Below are positions 1 through 5,627 of a DNA stretch of 9,621 nucleotides, in pieces. The DNA lies in the NCBI GenBank assembly GCA_021604585.1, contig BQJG01000090.1, forward strand, positions 1-9,621, given 5' to 3'. This DNA is from Hyphococcus sp. (GTDB lineage Bacteria > Pseudomonadota > Alphaproteobacteria > Caulobacterales > Parvularculaceae). Within the stretch, counting starts at the first letter, position 1. Each line of letters starts with the position of its first letter. A model generated the notes under the pieces. It saw only the letters and a program-made list of their open reading frames with translations, ran no database searches and was not told where the DNA came from. Made by a program: the position numbers and the translations under genes.

Positions 1-434
1 GTGATCTCGCTACGTATTTGGCCACGCTGTCCTATCGCGTGGAAGCCTGGAACGTAGGCGTGCAATTGCCTGGCGGCCGCCTGGCCGTTGTTAAAGCCGA
101 CACTGTTGCGATTGGGCGCTTGCGATCCTGGTCGGTGGAAATCGGCGGCGAAATTGTTGACGCAACGCATTCGCTCGATGAATGGCGGCGGTTTACGCCG
201 TCAGAGGTGGCGAGCTGGTCGGCGACCCTGGTCATGACGCTTGACGATAGCGACGCCGGACAGGCGCTGTTAGCCGCGCAAAGCGTCCATGAATTCGAGA
301 TCTATCCGCGCGGCGAGGCCGGCGGCGCCTGGGTCGGCGGGGCGATAGTTGCGTCGATAGATGAAGGCGTGACGGATGGCGGCGACGTTGTTCGCACTGT
401 GACGATTAGCGGAAATGCCGGACTTATCAGGTAA
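1..434 (+). CDS. Tail-tube-like phage protein, 5' end outside the window
   Basis: The reading frame is open from the window edge (first full codon at base 3), so the gene very likely begins upstream. A TTG at 18 is the first start-like codon, but no Shine-Dalgarno sequence precedes it and in-frame residues DLATY continue upstream of it. The visible product is about 143 aa. Its core has a tail-tube pattern: a beta strand SWSVEIGG, then VDATHSLDEW, a second strand pair WSATLVMTL, then a short helix after DSDAGQALL and a C-terminal strand VVRTVTISG. The same layout, including D-x-THSL and a DAG helix start, recurs in the next gene, so the two look like paralogues. I infer a structural role in the tail tube, either the main tube subunit or a tube-end or minor version. 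A sequence search would separate these. The following gene starts 15 nt after the stop. Confidence 0.72.
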   Translation, partial: DLATYLATLSYRVEAWNVGVQLPGGRLAVVKADTVAIGRLRSWSVEIGGEIVDATHSLDEWRRFTPSEVASWSATLVMTLDDSDAGQALLAAQSVHEFEIYPRGEAGGAWVGGAIVASIDEGVTDGGDVVRTVTISGNAGLIR

Positions 435-449
435 AAGGAGATCGCAAAA

Positions 450-1088
450 ATGGCGGTAACAGGTCAGGACGTTTTAAAGTTTCAAAATAGCGCCATTGGC
501 GTTTTCTCGCATCAAGAGGCGGCGACGTTCTCGTTTGTTGCGGCGACAAAAAAAGTCACGCGCCCGTCGGGCGATTTCACAACCAATTATGAGGTTGATC
601 AATTTTTCACGGCGGAAGATACCGTCTTGAATAAAAAGAAGTGTTTCCGGATCCTGGCGGTTTCAGCGCTGCAATTGACGCTCGATGTGGCGCCGGTTGA
701 GGAAGCAAGCGTCGCTTGCACGTTGCGCGTTTTCGATCTTGCGGGCTTGTCAACGCAAAGCAGCGGGCCGAATGTTTCCAGTCCGGAAATCGACGTCACG
801 CACTCGTTATCTGAGCGCACCGAAACCTTGCCGGGACTGCGCACGAATTCGCAGCTTTCTTTTCAATCATTCAAGCGCCGCAATGATGCCGGCCTGAATG
901 CGTTGAAGGTATTGCAAGAAGGCGGAACGCAAAGCTATTTCCTGAAAGCCTATGGAGACCGCGAAGGCTTTGAACGCTATTTCGGCAATGTCGCGGAGAT
1001 CGGCGAGGAAGCGAGCGTCAACGGCGTTTATTCTGTTCCTGTCTCGATCAGTATCTCAAACAACGTGATTGACAGCGAATTGCTTTAA
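450..1088 (+). CDS. Second tail-tube-like protein (candidate major tail protein) with an extra N-terminal domain
   Basis: The product is 212 aa. The ATG is preceded by a strong AGGAG at 436-440, nine bases upstream, which fits high expression. The C-terminal half (about residues 112-212) has the tail-tube pattern: PEIDVTHSLSE, strand SQLSFQSF, a helix beginning NDAGLNAL, then strands SYFLKAYG, YFGNVAEI and a final VPVSISISNNV. This matches phage tube proteins that stack in hexamer rings around the tape measure. The N-terminal half (about residues 30-100) is a separate beta-rich segment (TRPSGDF, then CFRILAVSALQLTLDVAP) not expected in a minimal tube protein. It may decorate the tube surface. 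The strong ribosome site and the position upstream of the chaperone and tape measure genes suggest that this is the major tail protein, but the preceding paralogue could be it instead. Confidence 0.72.
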   Translation: MAVTGQDVLKFQNSAIGVFSHQEAATFSFVAATKKVTRPSGDFTTNYEVDQFFTAEDTVLNKKKCFRILAVSALQLTLDVAPVEEASVACTLRVFDLAGLSTQSSGPNVSSPEIDVTHSLSERTETLPGLRTNSQLSFQSFKRRNDAGLNALKVLQEGGTQSYFLKAYGDREGFERYFGNVAEIGEEASVNGVYSVPVSISISNNVIDSELL

Positions 1089-1118
1089 TCCACAAACGCG
1101 AGCGAAGGAAAACCTAAT

Positions 1119-1442
1119 ATGACAAAGTTACAACGCGCGAGGGTGTCGGCCGCATCGGGCCTGCCGCTGGTACGGGGCGACGCCGTTCTATTGGCGCCGG
1201 ACCTGGCGGCCGCGCATAAGTTGAAATTGCAATGCAATCCCGGCGCGCCAAAACATAAAGGGCCGACTGCGGCGATTGTTGACGGGGCGCATCTTGTGAT
1301 TGAGCCGATCACTTTGCGTTATGGCGAAGTGATCGACGTCGATCCGTCAAAGCTTACCGATCGCCAGCGCGCTTGCCTGGAACTAGAGAAAAAGCAAGCG
1401 CCTGGAAATGCGTCCGGCGGCGGCGCGGGAGCGACTGCATAA
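1119..1442 (+). CDS. Small phage protein of unknown function in the tail operon
   Basis: The product is 107 aa and I do not recognise a family. The ATG has an AAGGA at 1105-1109, nine bases upstream. The protein starts with a basic stretch (MTKLQRARVSA), continues with mixed beta-like sequence (HLVIEPITLRYGEVIDVDP), has a short charged helix (KLTDRQRACLELEKK) and ends in a low-complexity Gly/Ala tail. No signal peptide or membrane segment is visible. The TAA stop overlaps the next ATG (TAATG), so translation of the chaperone gene is probably coupled to it. Its place between the tube proteins and the tape measure chaperones suggests a small structural or assembly role, but this rests on position only. 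Confidence 0.65.
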   Translation: MTKLQRARVSAASGLPLVRGDAVLLAPDLAAAHKLKLQCNPGAPKHKGPTAAIVDGAHLVIEPITLRYGEVIDVDPSKLTDRQRACLELEKKQAPGNASGGGAGATA

Positions 1443-1789
1443 TGTCAATGCGCGGCGATGTTACGGTTAGTCTTGACGGAAAAGACTATCGCTTGTTGCT
1501 CGATTTGGGCGCGTGCGACGCGATCGAAACCCGGTTAGAGGTTGAGAACGTGTTCCACGCGATCCCGCTTTTGGCGACGAAAAAGGCTGGGCCGATCATG
1601 GTCTTTTTGGAGGAAACCGCGAAGGCGGGAAAAACGCCGTTTGATCCTGACGATTTGCGCGGGCTGGATCTTGGCGATGCGTGCGCGGCCTTAGACAAGT
1701 TGATGGGCGCCGCGTTTCCGGCGCCGGAAGATGAGCCGGTCAGCGCGGCGGCGAAGGATGATCCCGACGTTACGCCAAAAAAAAACTAA
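1442..1789 (+). CDS. Tail assembly chaperone, GTA-gp10-like (short, zero-frame product)
   Basis: The product is 115 aa. The start is the ATG overlapping the previous stop (TAATG). The frame is also open upstream to an ATG at 1373, but that would overlap the previous gene by about 70 nt. The N-terminus (RGDVTVSLDGKDYRLLLDLGACDAIETRL) closely fits the GTA gp10 / Phage_TAC_11 pattern: a beta hairpin around a DGK turn followed by a helix with A-x-x-ETRL. In siphophages the protein in this slot, like lambda gpG, binds the tape measure protein before tube polymerisation and is absent from the finished tail. The C-terminal 25 residues are acidic and Ala/Pro-rich and end in PKKN at a stop just after an A9 run. 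That run is a likely -1 frameshift site joining this protein to the next frame. The family call is from recognition, not a search. Confidence 0.8.
   Translation: MSMRGDVTVSLDGKDYRLLLDLGACDAIETRLEVENVFHAIPLLATKKAGPIMVFLEETAKAGKTPFDPDDLRGLDLGDACAALDKLMGAAFPAPEDEPVSAAAKDDPDVTPKKN
1777..1786 (+). other. Probable -1 programmed frameshift (slippery) site
   Basis: Nine A followed by C, read in the upstream frame as CCA AAA AAA AAC TAA. Both A_AAA_AAA and A_AAA_AAC fit the X_XXY_YYZ slippery pattern and lie one codon before the zero-frame stop. After a -1 slip the ribosome reads AAA CTA AGC CGC and stays open to 2109. An AAGGA at 1754-1758, 18 bases upstream, might act as an internal Shine-Dalgarno stimulator, though the spacing is longer than in dnaX. 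I see no convincing downstream pseudoknot. Transcriptional slippage on the A tract would give the same product. Lambda G/G-T and many other tail phages use a frameshift at exactly this gene position. Confidence 0.72.
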
Positions 1790-2109
1790 GCCGCGCGCAG
1801 CGTTGGGATTGGTGGCAAGAAATTGCGTTCGGCGTGATTGGTTATTCGCACGACGTTTTCTATTCGCTTTCGATTAAGGAATGGCTGAACGCGCTTCGCG
1901 CTCATGCACGCGGCGACGGCCACCATAAAACGCATCACATTTTATCGATGCTGGCGGCGGATGTGCGCAATGCACATAAATCGGAAGGTGCGCCATTGGC
2001 GACGCCAATTGATTTTACGCCATGGCTTGCAACTGCGGCGCCCGTCGCGCCGGCGAGCATGGATGATTTTTTAGACAAGCGAGGAAACCTCAAAGACAAT
2101 GCCGCGTAA
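1786..2109 (+). CDS. Downstream tail assembly chaperone part, made by -1 frameshift (G-T-like extension)
   Basis: This frame is open from 1762 (a TGA lies at 1759-1761) to the TAA at 2107-2109. It contains no ATG, GTG or TTG before the GTG at 1834. That GTG falls inside what looks like a conserved helix, since the sequence before it reads SRAQRWDWWQEIAFG and runs straight into VIGYSHDVFYSLSIKEW. The Trp-rich helix followed by a hydrophobic segment and S/T-x-x-EW resembles the small GTA tail chaperone family (DUF2376 / Phage_TAC_6 type). The most economical reading is that it is translated only as the C-terminal part of a fusion of about 222 aa starting at 1442. Automated annotation would probably call a truncated gene at 1834. 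It overlaps the tape measure start by 11 nt, as T does with H in lambda-like phages. The T-like part would contact the tape measure protein. Confidence 0.68.
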   Translation, partial: LSRAQRWDWWQEIAFGVIGYSHDVFYSLSIKEWLNALRAHARGDGHHKTHHILSMLAADVRNAHKSEGAPLATPIDFTPWLATAAPVAPASMDDFLDKRGNLKDNAA

Positions 2110-3910
2110 TACGCGCATACAAGCGGAACTTGACGCCAATCCAAGCGGGTTTATCGCTGGCGTTAATAAGGCGAGCCGTCATCTCGACAGCCAGACAAAG
2201 CGCTGGCAACGGTCGGTTGCCGGATTTTCGCGCGGTTTCGCCGGCGTGCTGGCGGGCGCCGGCGCCGGCCTGGTCGGTCGCGAGATCGATCAGCTGGCGA
2301 CGAATACGGTTCGCGCCGCTGACGAAATCGGGAAGGCGGCCAAGACCGCCGGCATTGGCGCGGAAAGCTTGCAAGAATATCGCTATGCGGCCGAATTGGC
2401 AGGCAATTCGCAAAAGCAATTTGATGACGCGGTCGGACGGTTTAACCGGCGATTGGGTGAGGCGCGCAACGGAAATAAGGCCTATGCGGATAGTTTTGCA
2501 AAGCTTGGCGTTTCCATCACCGACACGAATGAGCAAGCGCTAGATAAGACATTTAAATCACTTGCGGGCATTACAGACGAAACCGTTCGGACGTCTTTCG
2601 CGACAAAAGTATTCGGCGACGATGCGCGGCGCATGGCGTTGATTGTGCGCGATGGCGCGGACGCGCTGGAGCAAGCCAAGAAACAGGCGCGCGACTATGG
2701 GATTGTTATCGATAAAAATCTGATCGCATCGGCGGAGCGCGCGCAAGATACGCTTACAACAATGGACAACGTGCTTGACGCCAAGTTGAAAATTACGGTT
2801 CTTGAAAATCTGCCCGGCCTAATTTCGTTTAAACGCTTGATGAATGATATCTCGCTTGGCGCGCTGGAAGCGGCGGCCGGCGTTGGCGGCTTTGTCGATA
2901 ATGTGAAGCGGCTTTTAAATTTGCGCGTTTCCGATGAAATTGAGGATCTGCGGATCCAGTACGCCGATCTTGGCGTTGAGCTGAAGAAAACAAACAAAGA
3001 TATCGGCGAGAACTTCAAACAACTCAATAACCCGATCGGCTTTATTAGCGCCCGCGGCCAGGCCAAGCTTGAGGAAAATCTAAAACGCGTTGCTGTTTTG
3101 GAAGCCAAACGCGCAAAATTGCTCGCGGAAATTCGCAGCAAAGAACAAGAGATCCAGGCGATCGAGGCGGAAGCGGCGGCCGCAACATCCGCCGGATTAA
3201 ATGCGAACGCTTTTGCGGGCGGGAAAACTCCCGGCATTCCGTCTTTGAAAAGCGACGTATTTGCGAAGGATGCGGATGCGATGCGCGATCGCGTGGCGGC
3301 GATTGTTGAGCGCATGCAAACGCCGCTTGATAAATTGAAAAAGGACTACGCCGAAATTAAAGCGCTGCAACCGTTCGCGGAAACGCCGGAACAAGTGAAC
3401 GCTTTGGCGGAAGCAGCGGCGCGGTTGCAAAAGCAAATGCGTGACGTCGCCGATGAAACCGATGCGGCGAAACAGGCCGGGCTTGAATTCGGGCGCGGGC
3501 TATCCGATTCCCTCGCGGGCGCGGCGATCTATGGCGATAATCTTTTCAAGTCGCTTTCCAATATCGTCAAACAATTGGCGTTCAAGGGTCTTTCTAATTT
3601 TCTGTTCAACGCCTTATCAGGTGGATCTGGCGGCTTGTTCGGCGGCTTCCGCGCCGCAGGCGGGCCGGTGTCGGCCGGCAAGTCCTACATTGTCGGCGAG
3701 AACGGGCCGGAAATGTTTTCGCCTGGCGTTGCGGGCGTGATCACGCCGAACGGCGGCGGTTCCGGCGGCGGGCTAACCGTGAATGTTTATAATAGCTTTC
3801 CGATTACTGTTGAAAGCGTGAAGGCTGTTGTTGAGAGAGAAGCGCCACGGATCGCCGCCAGTGTTTCGGCGGCGGTTGAGCGCGCAAGAATCCGGCCGGG
3901 TTACGCGTAA
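2099..3910 (+). CDS. Tail tape measure protein
   Basis: The product is 603 aa and sets tail length while filling the tube lumen. The evidence is its position after the chaperone pair, its size and its composition. The N-terminus (about residues 1-50) is the usual NPSGFIAGVNKASR type. A Gly/Ala hydrophobic stretch (about 44-62, GFAGVLAGAGAGLVG) is followed by a helical region with EYRYAAELAG and FGDDARRM motifs. A charged coiled coil runs from about 278 to 360, rich in K/E with ELKK and EAKRAKLLAEI. The C-terminus (about 520-545) has the tape measure signature GGPVSAGKSYIVGENGPE, followed by a Gly-rich linker and a short tail ending in a helix. At about 1.5 angstrom per residue the tail would be roughly 90 nm, on the short side. 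The ATG lies inside the end of the preceding frame, so translation is probably coupled. Confidence 0.9.
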   Translation: MPRNTRIQAELDANPSGFIAGVNKASRHLDSQTKRWQRSVAGFSRGFAGVLAGAGAGLVGREIDQLATNTVRAADEIGKAAKTAGIGAESLQEYRYAAELAGNSQKQFDDAVGRFNRRLGEARNGNKAYADSFAKLGVSITDTNEQALDKTFKSLAGITDETVRTSFATKVFGDDARRMALIVRDGADALEQAKKQARDYGIVIDKNLIASAERAQDTLTTMDNVLDAKLKITVLENLPGLISFKRLMNDISLGALEAAAGVGGFVDNVKRLLNLRVSDEIEDLRIQYADLGVELKKTNKDIGENFKQLNNPIGFISARGQAKLEENLKRVAVLEAKRAKLLAEIRSKEQEIQAIEAEAAAATSAGLNANAFAGGKTPGIPSLKSDVFAKDADAMRDRVAAIVERMQTPLDKLKKDYAEIKALQPFAETPEQVNALAEAAARLQKQMRDVADETDAAKQAGLEFGRGLSDSLAGAAIYGDNLFKSLSNIVKQLAFKGLSNFLFNALSGGSGGLFGGFRAAGGPVSAGKSYIVGENGPEMFSPGVAGVITPNGGGSGGGLTVNVYNSFPITVESVKAVVEREAPRIAASVSAAVERARIRPGYA

Positions 3911-4533
3911 TGACGATCATCACTTTGCCGCAAGATCCGATCCGCTGGAAAACGTCGGGTTTTGGGATCGTGCGCGCCGATGCGGTAAGCGAAAAGCTGA
4001 ACGGCGCCCGTCAGGTGACGCAATATCCGAAGGCGCTTTGGGTTTGCCGCATCGATTTGCCGCCCTTGTTCGATAAGGATAACGCGCGCCGCAGCTGGCG
4101 CGCCGCGCTTGTGCAGCTGTCAAAGCTTGGCAACACCTGCGAACTATCGCCGCCGGACGCGCAAATGGGCATTTCGACGGGATATTCAGGATCCGCGCCG
4201 AGCGTAGCCGGCGCCGATCAATTGGGTCTGTCGCTTGATATGGACGGCGTCACGCCGTCGGCGACGATCGCCAGGGCGGGCGAGTATTTCCACATTGTCG
4301 CGGCGGGGGTCAAAGAACTGAAGATGCTGACCGCTGATCTTGTCGCGGACGGATCCGGCGAAATGACAGCGGCGTTTGAGCCGGCCTTGCGCAATGCCCC
4401 GGCCGATGATTCAACGGTTGAGATCTTCGCGCCAAAGACCGCCTTCGCGCTCGCGACGCCGGAAGCGCAATGGCAAAATTCTATCGATGGTTATTCGTCA
4501 TTCTCGATTGAATTTGTCGAGGCGTTTTCATGA
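3910..4533 (+). CDS. Minor tail protein in the distal-tail (Dit) position
   Basis: The product is 207 aa. Its ATG overlaps the tape measure stop (TAATG). The sequence has the pattern of phage minor tail proteins that follow the tape measure: an early strand, ALWVCRIDLPPL, a helix with ARRSWRAALVQLSKLG, then GADQLGLSLDMDG, an ARAGEYFHI strand, and a late EPALRNAPADDSTVEIF followed by a WQNSIDGYSSFSIEFVEAF end. The alternating beta strands and the PALR...STVEIF element are familiar from siphophage distal tail proteins. It does not look like the GTA gp12 / DUF2460 sequence class, although it occupies that slot. The likely role is a ring connecting tube, tape measure tip and hub. The function rests mainly on synteny and overall pattern. 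Confidence 0.7.
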   Translation: MTIITLPQDPIRWKTSGFGIVRADAVSEKLNGARQVTQYPKALWVCRIDLPPLFDKDNARRSWRAALVQLSKLGNTCELSPPDAQMGISTGYSGSAPSVAGADQLGLSLDMDGVTPSATIARAGEYFHIVAAGVKELKMLTADLVADGSGEMTAAFEPALRNAPADDSTVEIFAPKTAFALATPEAQWQNSIDGYSSFSIEFVEAFS

Positions 4534-5177
4534 CCTTGGAAACCATCGTTTCGGCGCCGGTTGTCCGGCCGGTCCTGGTCGGCTTGCTCGATTTCGCTGA
4601 CGATCCCGTTTATGGCCATACCGGCAATGGCGTTTTGGCGATATCTGGAACGGGCGATCCCGATCTTGACGGCAATTTGTTCGCGCCGGCGGAAGGCGCG
4701 GTGAGCGTCACCGATTTTGTCGAAAATATGGGGAACGGCGAGGGCATAACCCTGACCTTCGCGGCGCCCGATGTTGACGCGGATGTGATCAAGCAAATCG
4801 TGCGCGACGGGCGGCAATGGATTTTGCGCAAAGCAAAAGTCTGGATCTTTTTCCAGAAAGCAAACGAAGCGGAGCTTGAACCTTTTTACCGCCAGCTATT
4901 TGGCGGCGTGATGGTGAAGGCGAAAACATCGCGCGCGCATAATGAGCCTGGCGTCATAGTGATTGATTGCGATACTGATTATGCGTTGGCTGAAGGATCC
5001 GAAGCGCGCTTGCAAGATCATGGCCGGTTCGTTTCCGGCGACGGGTTTTCATCCTTCATTCTTGACCTGGTTAACGGCTTGATCGCCAGCGTTGGCGGCG
5101 CGTTAAGCGGTGCGGCCAATGTCGGCGGCGGCAAGCGCGCATCGGGCGGCGGCGCAAAATACTCTTATGAACGCTAA
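4530..5177 (+). CDS. Tail hub / minor tail protein, DUF2163-like N-terminal fold
   Basis: The product is 215 aa, and its ATG overlaps the previous stop as ATGA. The start reads VVRPVLVGLLDFADDPVYGHTGNGVLAISG, typical of phage hub proteins that open with a short beta domain and a tryptophan- or histidine-turned hairpin. It continues with GDPDLDGNLFAPAEGAVSVTDFVENMGNGEGITLTF and a later FYRQLFGGVMVKAKTS segment. The expected order Dit, hub, peptidase, tip is kept here and in the GTA. At 215 aa it is shorter than full DUF2163 proteins, so it may lack their C-terminal domain. The last 25 residues are Gly/Ala/Lys-rich and probably disordered. The likely place is the baseplate hub of the tail tip. 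The family name is a tentative recognition. Confidence 0.62.
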   Translation: MTLETIVSAPVVRPVLVGLLDFADDPVYGHTGNGVLAISGTGDPDLDGNLFAPAEGAVSVTDFVENMGNGEGITLTFAAPDVDADVIKQIVRDGRQWILRKAKVWIFFQKANEAELEPFYRQLFGGVMVKAKTSRAHNEPGVIVIDCDTDYALAEGSEARLQDHGRFVSGDGFSSFILDLVNGLIASVGGALSGAANVGGGKRASGGGAKYSYER

Positions 5178-5186
5178 GGCGAGCAA

Positions 5187-5627
5187 ATGACGAAACGGTT
5201 TCAGCGCGTCGCCGATTGGCCGCGCCTGTTAAACGAACATATTATGCAGTCGCAAGCGGCCTATCTCGAAGGCGGCTTGCGCTGGGGCGAATTCGATTGC
5301 TGCACCTTTGCGTTCGATTGGGTTGCGCGCATCACAGATCTTGATCCGATGGCGGAATATCGCGGGCGCTATGAAACGCGCGAGGAAGCGATACGCGCGC
5401 TTTGGGGCCATGGCGACAAGACGCTTTTCGGCGCGCTTGTGCGCGTCTTTGGCGATCCGGTTTCACCGGCGCAGGCGCAGCGCGGCGATATTGCCTTCCG
5501 TGATGACGAAGGCGGCGCGATCGGCATTATTCACACGATCGGCGCGCGGCAAATCGGGATCTTTCTCGGCGATGACGGCTTCACCATTGTTGAAGTGAAA
5601 AACATCGATCACGCGTTTATTGTCTGA
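5187..5627 (+). CDS. NlpC/P60- or DUF6950-like tail protein
   Basis: The product is 146 aa. It has a modest Shine-Dalgarno (AAGGCGAG just after the previous stop). It carries GLRWGEFDCCTFAFDWVARITD (Cys38 and Cys39 preceded by Asp37), typical of the W-G-x-x-D-C motif where NlpC/P60-type cysteine peptidases place the catalytic cysteine. A RGD (99-101) follows and a GIIH at about 113-116 is a possible histidine partner. In DUF6950 relatives this segment is often ALGV without a clear histidine, so catalysis is uncertain. In GTA-like tails the equivalent gene encodes a cell-wall peptidase that may open peptidoglycan during DNA entry. Here it could do that or be a non-catalytic tip component. The next gene overlaps at TGATG. 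Confidence 0.72.
   Translation: MTKRFQRVADWPRLLNEHIMQSQAAYLEGGLRWGEFDCCTFAFDWVARITDLDPMAEYRGRYETREEAIRALWGHGDKTLFGALVRVFGDPVSPAQAQRGDIAFRDDEGGAIGIIHTIGARQIGIFLGDDGFTIVEVKNIDHAFIV

Noticed and set aside
1373..1441. ATG 1373 as start of the chaperone gene
   Set aside because: It would add about 23 residues overlapping the previous gene. The ATG at 1442 overlapping the stop fits the family's start (RGDVTVSLDG near the N-terminus).
1834..2109. Independent gene starting at GTG 1834
   Set aside because: The GTG lies within an apparently conserved helix, has no Shine-Dalgarno sequence, and the frame is open upstream to the A-run. A frameshift origin explains it better.
2695..3315. 206-codon antisense open frame inside the tape measure gene
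   Set aside because: Its translation is Ser/Arg/Ala-rich low complexity with no family pattern, and the + strand frame is a clear tape measure protein. GC-rich codon use makes such shadows common.
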